This document shows, piece after piece, positions 34,690 to 43,664 of a stretch of 47,666 nt of DNA. Location of the stretch: the NCBI RefSeq assembly GCF_021555175.1, contig NZ_JAKGRW010000048.1, forward strand, positions 1 through 47,666, read 5' to 3'. This DNA is from Nocardioides alcanivorans (GTDB lineage Bacteria > Actinomycetota > Actinomycetes > Propionibacteriales > Nocardioidaceae). The first letter of the stretch is position 1, and each line of letters begins with the position of its first letter. Position numbers and translations under genes: made by a program. The notes beneath the pieces were generated by a model. It made no database searches, was not told the origin of the DNA, and was given only the letters and a program-made list of their open reading frames with translations.

Positions 34690-35475
34690 ATGTCTCCGAA
34701 GAGATACCAACCTGCGCAGCGCATCCGAGGGCTCGACGCCGAGGGCAACCCCATCCCCGTCTTCGAAGTGAAGCGCTCGTGGCCGATCGGACTGGCCCGC
34801 TCGTGCCACGCCCGCCACGGCATCCTCGTCACCCTCGGCGTGACCGTGGCCGCCGCGCTGTCGGGGCGCAGCACTCGCGAGGTGGGGTTGGTGCTGCTGA
34901 CCGTTCTCGTCGGCCAGTTCCTCCTCGGCGTGCACAACGACTTGGTCGACCGTGAGCGCGACCGCGACAACGACCGCGTCGACAAGCCCATCGCCGAGGG
35001 TTGGTACAACCCCAGCAGTGCCGGCTTCGCCATCGCGGTCGCCGTCTTGCTCGTGATTCCGCTGTCGATCTCGAACGGTGTGGTGGCCGGCTGCCTCCAC
35101 CTCGGATTCCTCGCGGTGGCGATGCTCACCAACGCCGGCGTCCTCCGCAAGGGAGGGTTCTCCTTCTTGCCGTGGGCCATCAGCTTCGCCCTGCTCACGG
35201 CCTTCCTGGCCTACGGCGGCTGGGGCGCGGACGGGAGCGACACTCCGCCCACGGTCGCACTGACGGTGTGCGCCGCGCTGCTGGGTGTCGGCGTACACGT
35301 GCTGCACTCCCTGCCGGGCCTGGTCGACGAGAACCGTGCCGGCTGGAAGACCTTCCCACTGCGGATTGCGCTCAAGATCGGAGCCGCCAAGACACTGCTG
35401 GCGACGGTCGTCTATCTCGTCGTCGTGGGGGCTGCCACGGTCGCCGTCGCCGTCAGCGTGGGCCTGAGGCAGTGA
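34690..35475 (+). CDS. UbiA-family prenyltransferase
   Basis: 261 aa, about seven to eight membrane helices. The first aspartate-rich motif is NDLVDRERDRDNDRVDKP, the Mg-diphosphate site of UbiA enzymes. The second site is weaker, around DENRAGWKTFPLRIA. Members attach prenyl chains to aromatic acceptors in quinone, heme or polyprenyl-phosphate pathways, and the acceptor here cannot be named. It lies between carD and the LpqE-like lipoprotein, a position where other actinobacteria have no such gene. Start chosen by homology and the -10 seven bases upstream. Confidence 0.82.
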   Translation: MSPKRYQPAQRIRGLDAEGNPIPVFEVKRSWPIGLARSCHARHGILVTLGVTVAAALSGRSTREVGLVLLTVLVGQFLLGVHNDLVDRERDRDNDRVDKPIAEGWYNPSSAGFAIAVAVLLVIPLSISNGVVAGCLHLGFLAVAMLTNAGVLRKGGFSFLPWAISFALLTAFLAYGGWGADGSDTPPTVALTVCAALLGVGVHVLHSLPGLVDENRAGWKTFPLRIALKIGAAKTLLATVVYLVVVGAATVAVAVSVGLRQ

Positions 35476-35492
35476 GTCGGAAGCGTCTCCAC

Positions 35493-35498
35493 TAGTCT
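35493..35498 (+). promoter_or_regulatory. -10 element for the lipoprotein-gpmA transcript
   Basis: TAGTCT lies about 60 nt before the lipoprotein ATG, allowing a leader of about 50 nt with an inverted GGACGGTCC. Confidence 0.35.
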
Positions 35499-35557
35499 GG
35501 GGTCCGCACTTGGTGACCGGTCAAGGACGGTCCACCGCCGATGGAGAAGGCTGAAGA

Positions 35558-36232
35558 ATGCTGCTTCGCAACCGGATCGCCCGCGGGGTTGCCGCCGGCG
35601 CCCTCGTGCTCGCCCTGCCGACGCTGACGGCGTGTGGCGACTTCGCCACCGACAAGGTCTACACGCCGGCTCCCGGCGCCAACGACCGCGCCGGTGACGT
35701 CGACGTCCTCAACGCCGTCATCGTGGCCACCCAGGACGGCCACGGCACGTTCCTGGCGAGCTTCTCCAACAACCTCGACTCCAACGTCGTCAACGAGTTC
35801 GGCGACGTGACCGACACCTTGGTGAGCATTGACGGCGACTTCGAGGCCGTCATGCCGGGCACCGAGGTTCCCGATGAAGGAGCCACGCCCGACGGCACCC
35901 AGGTCGAGGAGACCTCGCTCCGCGACAAGAACGCCGAGCAGAGCGGCGCCGAAGTCGCGCCGGTCGTCATTCGGGGCAGCCAGCTCTTCCGCCTCGGCAC
36001 CAAGGGCGACGCGGCAGGCATCCCGGTCAACGGCGACTTCAAGATCGGCGACTTCGTGCCCGTCACCTTGACCTTCGAGAACGCCGGCGAGGTCGTCATC
36101 ACCGTCCCCGTGCTCTGCAACGCCATCCACTGGGAGGGTGAGGACACCAACCCGGTCAACGCCGGCGCCGAGCTCGCCCCGACCTGTGTCTCCCTCGAGG
36201 GTGGCGAGGCCGCCGCTGAGGGCGGCCACTGA
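35558..36232 (+). CDS. LpqE-like lipoprotein
   Basis: 224 aa. The signal peptide ends in the lipobox LTAC, so Cys26 would be lipidated and the protein anchored outside the membrane. The mature part is beta-rich and acidic (GDVDVLNAVIVATQDGHGTFLASFSNN, GDFVPVTLTFENAGEVVITVPVL). In mycobacteria a similar lipoprotein, LpqE, lies beside carD, and the placement here is comparable. A PCu(A)C-like copper-binding fold has been proposed for the family, but the Met/His ligand pattern is not obvious. Its stop overlaps the gpmA start (TGATG). Confidence 0.75.
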   Translation: MLLRNRIARGVAAGALVLALPTLTACGDFATDKVYTPAPGANDRAGDVDVLNAVIVATQDGHGTFLASFSNNLDSNVVNEFGDVTDTLVSIDGDFEAVMPGTEVPDEGATPDGTQVEETSLRDKNAEQSGAEVAPVVIRGSQLFRLGTKGDAAGIPVNGDFKIGDFVPVTLTFENAGEVVITVPVLCNAIHWEGEDTNPVNAGAELAPTCVSLEGGEAAAEGGH

Positions 36233-36975
36233 TGGTGCACACCCTGATCGTCGTCCGGCACGGCGAGAGCGAGTGGAACGCCAAGAACCTCTTCACCGGT
36301 TGGGTTGACGTCCACCTGACCGACAAGGGCCGGGCCGAGGCAGTCCGCGCCGGCGAGCAACTCAAGGCCGCTGGCCTCCTGCCCGACGTCGTCCACACCT
36401 CGCTGCAGCGTCGCGCGATCAACACCGCCGCACTCGCCCTCGACGCCGCCGACCGTCACTGGATCCCCGTGAAGCGGTCGTGGCGCCTCAACGAGCGCCA
36501 CTACGGCGCGCTGCAGGGCAAGGACAAGAAGCAGACCCTCGCCGAGTTCGGCGAGGAGCAGTTCATGACCTGGCGCCGTTCCTTCGACACCCCGCCGCCG
36601 CCGCTCGACGACTCCTCCGAGTGGTCCCAGGCCGGCGATCCGCGCTACGCGGACCTGGGCGACGAGATGCCGCGCACCGAGTGCTTGGCGGACGTCATCA
36701 CCCGGTTCCTCCCCTACTGGGACGGCGAGATCGTGCCCGACCTCGCCGCTGGCAAGACCGTGCTCGTCGCCGCCCACGGCAACAGCCTCCGCGCCCTGGT
36801 CAAGCACCTCGACCAGATCAGCGACGCAGACATCGCCGGACTCAACATCCCGACCGGCATGCCCCTGGTCTATCGCCTGGACGACGACTTCCGTCCCACC
36901 GTCCCCGGCGGCGAATACCTCGACCCCGATGCCGCGGCCGCTGCTGCTGCCGCTGTCGCCAACCAGGGCCGCTGA
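36232..36975 (+). CDS. gpmA: 2,3-bisphosphoglycerate-dependent phosphoglycerate mutase
   Basis: 247 aa. Interconverts 3- and 2-phosphoglycerate in glycolysis. The phospho-His motif is VVRHGESEWNAKNLFTGW, with HYGALQGKDKKQT and the second His in AAHGNSLRALVKHL. Length and the NERHYG segment are typical of dPGM. The ATG overlaps the preceding stop as TGATG, so it is coupled to the lipoprotein gene. A strong terminator follows 52 bp later. Confidence 0.95.
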   Translation: MVHTLIVVRHGESEWNAKNLFTGWVDVHLTDKGRAEAVRAGEQLKAAGLLPDVVHTSLQRRAINTAALALDAADRHWIPVKRSWRLNERHYGALQGKDKKQTLAEFGEEQFMTWRRSFDTPPPPLDDSSEWSQAGDPRYADLGDEMPRTECLADVITRFLPYWDGEIVPDLAAGKTVLVAAHGNSLRALVKHLDQISDADIAGLNIPTGMPLVYRLDDDFRPTVPGGEYLDPDAAAAAAAAVANQGR

Positions 36976-37026
36976 CACCCGACACAGCCGCCTCGGCCCG
37001 CGCGGACCGCTCACGATCAGACACCG

Positions 37027-37060
37027 AACGGCCCCGACAGACTCCTCTGTCGGGGCCGTT
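37027..37060. terminator. Terminator after gpmA
   Basis: A perfect 14-bp stem, AACGGCCCCGACAG (37027-37040) with CTGTCGGGGCCGTT (37047-37060), encloses loop ACTCCT. Confidence 0.88.
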
Positions 37061-37090
37061 TCGCTGCCCAAGACTCCTCGGTCCAAGACC

Positions 37091-37148
37091 GATCGTCCCT
37101 AACAGATTTGTAGGTCCCGGGCGAGGATCTACAAATCTGTTAGGGACG
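37091..37148. repeat. 20-bp-stem hairpin, copy 2, between convergent genes
   Basis: The left arm 37094-37113 pairs perfectly with 37129-37148. The left 23 bases (37091-37113) are identical to the left arm of the copy at 9607-9629, but the last three bases of the right arm have diverged and the 15-nt loop differs. It lies between gpmA and phoU, which converge. Confidence 0.9.
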
Positions 37149-37191
37149 GCCCCGCATTTTCTGCGGGTTTCTGACAGGTCGAGGTGAAGTG

Positions 37192-37842
37192 TCAGCTCTC
37201 GTGGTGCTCTTCGCCTGTGACGACGAAGATGACGCGGCGGGCCACGGAGACGGCGTGGTCGGCGATGCGCTCGTAGTAGCGGCCGAGGAGGGCGAGGTCG
37301 ACGGCGGGCTCCACGCCGTGGGACCAGTCGGCGCTGAGCAGCTCGCGGAAGTTGTTGCGGCGGAGCTGGTCCATGGTGTCGTCGGCCTCGTCGAGCTCCC
37401 GGGCGGCCTCGACGTCGCGCTCGGCGATCACCCGGACGAGCACCCGGCACATCTCCTTGGCGACCTCCGCCATCTGCTCGATCGTGGGCACCACATCGCG
37501 GGGTACGGCGACACCCGGCACTCGCAGTCGGGCCACCTTGGCAACGTGGACGGCGAGATCTCCCATGCGCTCGATCTCGGCCACCATGCGCAGTGCTGCC
37601 ACCACGGTGCGCAAGTCGCTGGCGACGGGCTGCTGGAGCGAGAGCAGCGAGAAGGCGGTGTCCTCGATGGCCTCGCGCTGTCGGTCGATGGACTCGTCGC
37701 CGGCGATGACGCCGTCAGCCAACTCTCCGTTGCCCGAGAGCAACGCCTGGGTAGCACTGGCGACTGCAACCTTCACCTCCGCGGCCATGGAGCCGAGGCT
37801 GGCGAAGAGAGAGTCGAGTTGGTCGGTGTAGGCCTCACGCAT
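37192..37842 (-). CDS. phoU: Phosphate-signalling regulator PhoU
   Basis: 216 aa, two tandem three-helix bundles. Metal-binding PhoU repeats show in LRMVAEIERMGDLAVHVAKVA and LLGRYYERIADHAVSVARRVIFV. It links the Pst transporter to the SenX3 kinase and holds RegX3 signalling off when phosphate is ample. Divergent from senX3, as in mycobacteria. ATG at 37840-37842 has TAGCCT (37855-37850 on this strand) seven bases upstream, a leaderless-type start. A PHO-box-like repeat is in the shared promoter. Confidence 0.94.
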   Translation of the reverse strand: MREAYTDQLDSLFASLGSMAAEVKVAVASATQALLSGNGELADGVIAGDESIDRQREAIEDTAFSLLSLQQPVASDLRTVVAALRMVAEIERMGDLAVHVAKVARLRVPGVAVPRDVVPTIEQMAEVAKEMCRVLVRVIAERDVEAARELDEADDTMDQLRRNNFRELLSADWSHGVEPAVDLALLGRYYERIADHAVSVARRVIFVVTGEEHHES

Positions 37843-37882
37843 GATCGCGAGGCTAGCCGCGCGAGATGAGGGCACGGGTGCC

Positions 37883-37904
37883 TCATTCTGAACTGGAGAT
37901 GAAC
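37883..37904 (-). promoter_or_regulatory. PHO-box-like direct repeat
   Basis: On the minus strand GTTCATCTCCA is followed directly by GTTCAGAATGA, two 11-bp units each starting GTTCA, as in PhoP/RegX3 boxes of actinobacteria. It lies between phoU and senX3. Confidence 0.55.
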
Positions 37905-37951
37905 AGACGGTGCTCACACCGACACCGCACCAACTGCAGGTGAATCGTGCG

Positions 37952-37957
37952 TACGAT
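37952..37957 (+). promoter_or_regulatory. -10 hexamer that sets the senX3 start
   Basis: TACGAT lies 7 nt before the GTG at 37965 and downstream of the alternative GTG at 37947, so it argues for the later start. Confidence 0.5.
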
Positions 37958-37964
37958 CAGAGTC

Positions 37965-39137
37965 GTGACCTTGACAGAGACGTTGCTCGTGGCACTGCTT
38001 GCCGTGCTCATCGTCTTCGGGGTCTTCGGGGCCTTCCTGGTCAGCGAACGCCAGCTGAACAAGGTGCCCGTGGTCGAGGAGCCCGCGGTACCGGAGAAGG
38101 TGACCGCCGTCCTCTCGGTGCTCCGCTCCTCGGCGGTGATCGTCGACGAGGTCGACACGGTGCTCAAGGCCAGCGCTCCGGCGTACGCGCTCGGCCTGGT
38201 GCGAGGCACCGAGATCCTCGTCGACGAACTGCAGGAGACGATCCGCCAGGTGCGCCGCGACGGCCAGATCCGAGAGATCGAGTTCGTCCTCGGGCCTCCG
38301 ACCGCCCCACCACGTCACGTGCAGGCGCGGGTCGCTCCCCTGGGCAGCCGGCTGATCCTGGCGCTGGTGGAGGACCGCACACGAGAACGTCGGGTCGAGG
38401 CCATCCGGCGCGACTTCGTGGCCAACGTGAGCCACGAGCTCAAGACACCGGTCGGTGCGATCAGGCTGCTCGCCGAGGCGGTCGGTGACGCCCGGGACGA
38501 CCCCGAGGCGGTGAAGCGGTTCGCCGGCCGGATGGTCACCGAGAGCGACCGACTCACCGACCTCGTGCAGCAGATCATCGAACTCTCCCGGCTTCAGTCG
38601 GACGACCCCTGGGCGGAGCCCGAGCAGCTCGAGCTCGACGAGATCATCGAGACGGCGATCGACACCGTGGCGATCGACGCCGCTGCCCGCAACACCGAGG
38701 TCCTGGCCACGGGCGACAAGGGCATCGTCATTCCGGGCGGTCGGGAACAGGTCACCGTCGCGATCAGCAACCTGGTCGCCAACGCGGTCAACTACTCGCG
38801 CGACAGCACCGCGGTCCTGATCGACGTACGCCGCGTCGACGACCGTGTCGAGATCGCCGTCACCGACCAGGGCATCGGCATCCCGCAGACCGAGCTCGAC
38901 CGCATCTTCGAACGCTTCTATCGCGTCGACCCCGCCCGTCACCGGTCGACCGGCGGCACCGGGCTGGGGTTGTCCATCGTCAAACACGTCGCCGCCACCC
39001 ACGGCGGCGACATCCGGGTGTGGTCCGTCGAAGGTCATGGTTCGACCTTCACGCTGTCCCTGCCCACATCCCCGGCGCCGGGCGGCTGGCCCGCCGGGGA
39101 CGAGTTGGTCCAGCCCGACAAGGAGGAACGCCCGTGA
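37965..39137 (+). CDS. senX3: Sensor histidine kinase SenX3-like
   Basis: 390 aa. One N-terminal helix (TLLVALLAVLIVFGVFGAFLV), then a PAS-like region (about 60-150), the H box DFVANVSHELKTPVGAIRLLAEAV with the phosphorylated His, an N box NLVANAVNYS, and G boxes VTDQGIGIP and GGTGLGLSIVKH. It autophosphorylates and passes phosphate to RegX3 under phosphate limitation. An upstream GTG at 37947 would add six residues, but a -10 between the two favours 37965. The stop overlaps the regX3 start (GTGA). Confidence 0.9.
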   Translation: MTLTETLLVALLAVLIVFGVFGAFLVSERQLNKVPVVEEPAVPEKVTAVLSVLRSSAVIVDEVDTVLKASAPAYALGLVRGTEILVDELQETIRQVRRDGQIREIEFVLGPPTAPPRHVQARVAPLGSRLILALVEDRTRERRVEAIRRDFVANVSHELKTPVGAIRLLAEAVGDARDDPEAVKRFAGRMVTESDRLTDLVQQIIELSRLQSDDPWAEPEQLELDEIIETAIDTVAIDAAARNTEVLATGDKGIVIPGGREQVTVAISNLVANAVNYSRDSTAVLIDVRRVDDRVEIAVTDQGIGIPQTELDRIFERFYRVDPARHRSTGGTGLGLSIVKHVAATHGGDIRVWSVEGHGSTFTLSLPTSPAPGGWPAGDELVQPDKEERP

Positions 39138-39814
39138 CCCGGGTTCTGGTGGTCGAGGACGAAGAGAGCTACAGCGACGCCCTGTCGTTCCTGCTCCGCA
39201 AGGAGGGCTTCGAGGTGGCGCTGGCCGCCACCGGCCCGGAGGCGGTGGCGGAGTTCGAACGCTCCGGCGCCGACATCGTGCTCCTCGACCTCATGCTGCC
39301 GGGATTCCCCGGCACCGAGGTGTGCCGACAGATCCGCAGCACCTCCAACGTGCCGGTGATCATGGTCAGCGCCAAGGACGACGAGGTCGACAAGGTCGTC
39401 GGGCTGGAGCTCGGCGCCGACGACTACGTCACGAAGCCCTACTCCCCGCGCGAACTCGTCGCCCGCATCCGCGCGGTGCTGCGTCGCGGCAACATGGACG
39501 AGTCTCTCGAGGAAGGCGTCCTCGAGGCAGGCCCGGTCCGGATGGATGTCGAGCGCCACGTGGTCACGCTGGACGGCTCGGAGCAGAAGCTGCCACTCAA
39601 GGAGTTCGAACTCCTCGAGATGTTCCTGCGCAACCCCGGCCGGGTGCTCACCCGCGGCCAGCTCATCGACCGGGTGTGGGGCTCTGACTACGTCGGCGAC
39701 ACCAAGACTCTCGACGTCCACGTGAAGCGGCTGCGGGCCAAGCTCGAACCCGACCCCGCCTCCCCCACCTACCTGGTGACCGTGCGCGGACTCGGCTACA
39801 AACTCGATCTGTGA
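39134..39814 (+). CDS. regX3: Response regulator RegX3-like (OmpR/PhoB family)
   Basis: 226 aa. Receiver domain with acidic pocket VVEDEES, phospho-acceptor Asp in DIVLLDLMLPG and Lys in YVTKPYSP. C-terminal winged helix PLKEFELLEMFLRNPGRVLTR, DTKTLDVHVKRLRAKLE and TVRGLGYKLDL. It activates phosphate-starvation genes. GTG start at 39134 with AGGAGG at 39121-39126, and overlap with the kinase stop. Confidence 0.94.
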   Translation: MTRVLVVEDEESYSDALSFLLRKEGFEVALAATGPEAVAEFERSGADIVLLDLMLPGFPGTEVCRQIRSTSNVPVIMVSAKDDEVDKVVGLELGADDYVTKPYSPRELVARIRAVLRRGNMDESLEEGVLEAGPVRMDVERHVVTLDGSEQKLPLKEFELLEMFLRNPGRVLTRGQLIDRVWGSDYVGDTKTLDVHVKRLRAKLEPDPASPTYLVTVRGLGYKLDL

Positions 39815-39872
39815 GCCGGATGGCCACTCCTTCCTGTGACAGAAGGGTCGGAGTGTGCCTACAGTGACTGGC

Positions 39873-41144
39873 GTGACCTCTCCACGCCGACTCGCCGCAG
39901 CTGCCCTCACGCTCGCCGTGGGGACGACGCTCGCCACCCCCGTGGTCGGTACGTCGTCCCTCGCCGCTGCTGCTCCGGCCTCGGGGAAGGCGCAGATCAC
40001 CCTCAGCCGTTGGGTAGGCACCGATCTGTCGAAGGGCAAGCACCGCGGGACCGAGGTGCGCAACGGCAACCTGCGCATCGCGAAGGCCACGGGAACCGAG
40101 AAGGTCGCCGACCCGTTCGGCACGAAGAAGACGAAGACCTTCGAGCGGGCACGCTGGCTCTCCACCTGGGCCAGGCCCGGCTTCAAGGCCACCAATCTCG
40201 TGCCGAGCTGGAATGCGAAGGCCAGGAAGAAGACCTTGGTGAAGGTCGAGGTGCGGGTCGCCTCCGGCTCGACCAAGGGATCGTGGGACCAGGTCGCCCT
40301 GTGGGGCTTCACCCCCAAGGGCGTGCGACCGCACTCTGGTGCCGCGCAACCCGATGACCTGGCTCGCCTCGCGACCGACACGGTGCTGGCCAACGCTGGC
40401 AAGAGCTTCGACCGGTGGCAGGTGCGCATCACCCTGCTGCGCCCGCAGGGCACCAAGCGCACCCCCAAGCTCACCTCTGTCAACGGCGTCGCCGCCGACC
40501 GCACCACCGTGAGCACACCGGTGAGTGCCACCACGATGAAGACGACCCGACAACTGACGCTGCCGACGTACTCGCAGATGGTGCACGCGGGTCATCACCC
40601 GGAGTGGGGCGGTGGCGGCGAGGCCTGGTGCTCGCCCACCTCGATGGCGATGGTGGTGCAGCACTTCGGCAAGGGACCGAAACCCAAAGCCCTGGCGTGG
40701 GAGAAGGGCGCGGACGCCCGCGTCGACCACGCCGCCCGGCACACCTACGACCACCGCTATCGCGGTACCGGCAACTGGCCCTTCACCACCGCCTACGCGG
40801 GCAACTACGGCCTGGACGGATTCGTCACCAGGCTGCGCAATCTCAGGGATGCCGAGAAGCTGGTGAAGAAGGGCATTCCAGTGGTGGTGTCGGTCAAGTT
40901 CGGGCGCGGTGAGCTCACCGGTGCCCCGATCTCCTCCACCAACGGCCACCTGATCGTGGTCAGCGGGTTCACGGCTGCCGGTGACGTGCTGGTGCACGAC
41001 CCCGCCGCGAGCAGGAACGCCGAGGTACGACGGACCTACGACCGGGCCCAGTTCGAGCGAGCATGGCTGCGGGGATCCGGCGGCATCAGCTACGTGGTGC
41101 ATCCCGCCGACAAACCGCTGCCGAAGAGCAACGGCCGCTGGTGA
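39873..41144 (+). CDS. Secreted C39-like peptidase family protein
   Basis: 423 aa. A signal peptide covers residues 1-34 (RRLAAAALTLAVGTTLATPVV). A beta-rich N-terminal region follows (residues 40-225), then a papain-like C39 domain with Cys in EAWCSPTSMAMV, His in TNGHLIVVSGF and Asp in VLVHDPAA, so a catalytic triad is present. Without an ABC transporter it is not a bacteriocin processing enzyme; a cell-wall or extracellular protease role is likelier. GTG at 39873 has TACAGT seven bases upstream. The stop abuts that of the convergent YbjN gene. Confidence 0.82.
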   Translation: MTSPRRLAAAALTLAVGTTLATPVVGTSSLAAAAPASGKAQITLSRWVGTDLSKGKHRGTEVRNGNLRIAKATGTEKVADPFGTKKTKTFERARWLSTWARPGFKATNLVPSWNAKARKKTLVKVEVRVASGSTKGSWDQVALWGFTPKGVRPHSGAAQPDDLARLATDTVLANAGKSFDRWQVRITLLRPQGTKRTPKLTSVNGVAADRTTVSTPVSATTMKTTRQLTLPTYSQMVHAGHHPEWGGGGEAWCSPTSMAMVVQHFGKGPKPKALAWEKGADARVDHAARHTYDHRYRGTGNWPFTTAYAGNYGLDGFVTRLRNLRDAEKLVKKGIPVVVSVKFGRGELTGAPISSTNGHLIVVSGFTAAGDVLVHDPAASRNAEVRRTYDRAQFERAWLRGSGGISYVVHPADKPLPKSNGRW

Positions 41145-41636
41145 TCAGGAGTCGTCGGCCTCGAGCCAGCCGCGGAAGGCCTCGAGGTTCGCAGTCGACT
41201 CGCCCCGCGAGATCCGCCACTCCCACTCCTTGCGGATCGACGTGGCGAAGCCCAGCTCCAGCAGGGTGTTGAAGGACTCGTCAGCCGTGGCGAGCACGGT
41301 GCCGAGCACCCGGTCGAGATCGTCGGCCGTGACGGTGGTGAGCGGCAACCGCGCGTCGAGGTAGATGTCGCCGTGGTGGTCGACAGCGAAGGCGACGGCG
41401 AAGAGCCGCAGGTTCTTCTCGAGCAACCACCGGAAGACGGTCTCATGGTTCTCGTCGGGGTTGCGACAGACGAAGGCGTGCACACCCAACGAGTGCGGCC
41501 CCACGTCGAGCCGCACCGGCGTCTGGAGCTTGCGTTCACCGGGCAACGAGAAGGAGAACATCCCCGTCTCGGTCTCGTCGGCCTCGATCTCGTTGTCGGC
41601 CAGCCACTGGCGGACCACCCCACGCGCATCAGACAT
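41145..41636 (-). CDS. YbjN-domain protein
   Basis: 163 aa. YbjN-type fold related to type III secretion chaperones (VRLDVGPHSLGVHAFVCRNPDENHETVFRWLLEKNLRLFAVAFAVDHHGDIYLDARLPL). In actinobacteria this gene commonly follows mshA, and its function is unknown. It overlaps the mshA 3' end by 8 bp, so it is co-transcribed. Confidence 0.85.
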   Translation of the reverse strand: MSDARGVVRQWLADNEIEADETETGMFSFSLPGERKLQTPVRLDVGPHSLGVHAFVCRNPDENHETVFRWLLEKNLRLFAVAFAVDHHGDIYLDARLPLTTVTADDLDRVLGTVLATADESFNTLLELGFATSIRKEWEWRISRGESTANLEAFRGWLEADDS

Positions 41637-42887
41637 GTGCTGTCTCCTCCCGCATCGCACGCGATGCCTTGGCATAGACGTCGAGGGTGGCCTCGGCGGT
41701 GCGCTCCCACGAGAAGTCAGCGGCTTGGCGCAGTGCTCCGCGCGAAAGCTCGGCCCGGAAGTCAGCGTCATCGAGCACCCTGCGGATCGCTGCGGCCCAG
41801 TCGCGGGCCTCGTGGGTGTCGACCAGCAGCCCGGACCGGCCGTCCCGCACGACGGTGGTGAGTCCGCCCACCGCGGCGGCGACCACCGGGGTGCCGGTGG
41901 CTTGCGCCTCGACGGCCACCAGACCGAAGGACTCGTTGTAGGACGGAACCGCCACCAGCGTGGCCGCGGCGCACCAACGGGCCAGGTCGTCCTGCCTGAC
42001 CGGCGGCACGAAGCGCACCACGTCACTGATGCCGAGGTCGGCGGCGAGGTCCGCCAGGGAGGTCGGGTGCTCCAGTCCGGAGCCGGAGGGTCCGCCGACC
42101 ACGGGGACGACGAGGCGAGAACGCAGGGCCGGGTCCTCGTCGAGGAGTACGGCGACCGCGCGGAGAAGCACATCAGGAGCCTTGAGCGGCTGGATGCGAC
42201 CAGCGAAGAGCAGCACGTGCGCATCGAGCGGCAGACCGAGCTGGCGACGTACGACGTCACGTGGCTGCGGCCGGAAGCGACCCAGGTCGACACCCGGGTG
42301 CACGACGTCGACGCGGTGCGGGGCCGCGTCGTAGAGGTTGATCAGCTGTTTGGCCTCGAGGTCGGTATTGGCAATGAGCGCGTCGGCCGCCGCGACGACC
42401 TGCTCCTCGCCCAGGACGCGGGCTGCCGGCTCGGGGGTGTCGCCGAGGGCGAGGGCCTCGTTCTTGACCTTGGCCATGGTGTGCATGGAGTGGATGAGCG
42501 GCACCCCCAACGGTCGCGGGCCAGCGCGCCGACCTGACCGGAGAGCCAGTAGTGGGAGTGCACGGCGTCGTAGTGGCCGGGCAGCAACCCGGCCTCGGTG
42601 CGCAGCACCTCGCGGGCGAAGACGCACATCTGCCCCGGCAGCTCAGCCTTCGAGAGGCCCTCGAAGGGCCCGGCGGAGATGTGACGCACCAGGATGCCGT
42701 CATCGACCTGGACCGTCTCGGGCAGCCGCGATGAAGTGGCCCGGGTGAAGATGTCGACCTCGATCCCGCGATCCGCGAGGCGGCGGGAGAGCTCGAGCAC
42801 ATACACGTTCATGCCCCCGGCGTCGCCCGTACCGGGTTGGTCGAGCGGGGACGTGTGCAGGCTGATCATCGCCACCCGCTCCGTCAC
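41629..42887 (-). CDS. mshA: D-inositol-3-phosphate glycosyltransferase (frameshifted)
   Basis: About 419 aa after repair. GT4 enzyme that makes the first committed mycothiol intermediate from UDP-GlcNAc and inositol 3-phosphate. Signatures: SLHTSPLDQPGTGDAGGMNVYV, HSHYWLSG, FAGRIQPLKAPDVLLRA and the EX7E motif in YNESFGLVAVEAQATG. A G is missing in the run at 42504-42508, and the repaired junction is RDRWGVPLIHSMHTMAKVKN. GTG at 42885-42887 has AGGAGG upstream. Mycothiol is restricted to actinobacteria. Confidence 0.93.
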
Positions 42888-43051
42888 GCGCTCCACCTCC
42901 TCAGGATCCACCGAGGATGACAACCCGGTGTGGGAGAGGAGTATTCCGCCCCTCCCCGCATGACCGCTCCAGTGGCCCTCGTCCTGGCCCCTGCCGGGTG
43001 CCACGGAGCCAGCGTCAGCGCGCGTGGGCGCCACGCCCCGACCGTCGGGAC

Positions 43052-43561
43052 TCACGACGGGAGGACCGGTGTGGTGGGACGAGTCCGAGGCGGCAGCGCG
43101 GGTTCGGAGGCGACGCGCGGCATCGGGATCCGGACCGTTTCCTCGCTCGCGGCGCGGGACCCGGGACCGCGGTGGGCCGCCCGCCTCGGTCGCAGCAGTC
43201 GCCCCGGCTGTGGGCCTCGGCTCGGGGACGGTCGCTCGCGAACGCCCGCGCCGTACGCGCCCGACGAGGAGAGCATGAGCGCCAGAGCGAATCCGGCCAC
43301 GCCCAGGACACCCACCACCGGGTTGACCCTGTCGGCCCCGAGCTCCGTCTCGAGGGCCAGCCAGAGTGAGGCGACGAGGAGCGCTGAGCCGCCCGTGACG
43401 ACGACGCGCAACCACAGCGGACCGGTTGCCACGACACCCACGAAGAGCAGGCCGATCACCGCGATGACCATGCCGAGCGCGGCCGACGTCGCCGTCGGCG
43501 GCAACTCGAGCAGCAAGGCCCCGCTTCCGATCACTCCACCGAGCAGTGTGATCGCTCGCAC
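43052..43561 (-). CDS. Small membrane protein of unknown function
   Basis: 169 aa from GTG at 43561 (AAAGG upstream), with an open frame to 43723. Four hydrophobic segments: ITLLGGVIGSGALLLEL, AALGMVIAVIGLLFVGVVA, LWLRVVVTGGSALLVASLWLAL and VVGVLGVAGFALALMLSSSG. An Arg/Pro-rich tail follows (REPSP-type, ending RTRPTTPVLPS). It lies between mshA and a divergent SDR. I recognise no family, and the tail could be affected by an unseen indel. Confidence 0.5.
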   Translation of the reverse strand: MRAITLLGGVIGSGALLLELPPTATSAALGMVIAVIGLLFVGVVATGPLWLRVVVTGGSALLVASLWLALETELGADRVNPVVGVLGVAGFALALMLSSSGAYGAGVRERPSPSRGPQPGRLLRPRRAAHRGPGSRAASEETVRIPMPRVASEPALPPRTRPTTPVLPS

Positions 43562-43664
43562 CTCGCACCACCTTTCCGAGTCGCCGGGCAGTCTGCCTCC
43601 TCGGGACGGCCGAGGGCCACCCCGTGACCGCCTTTCGGGCATCCGATCCGGCAGACTCGCGTCC

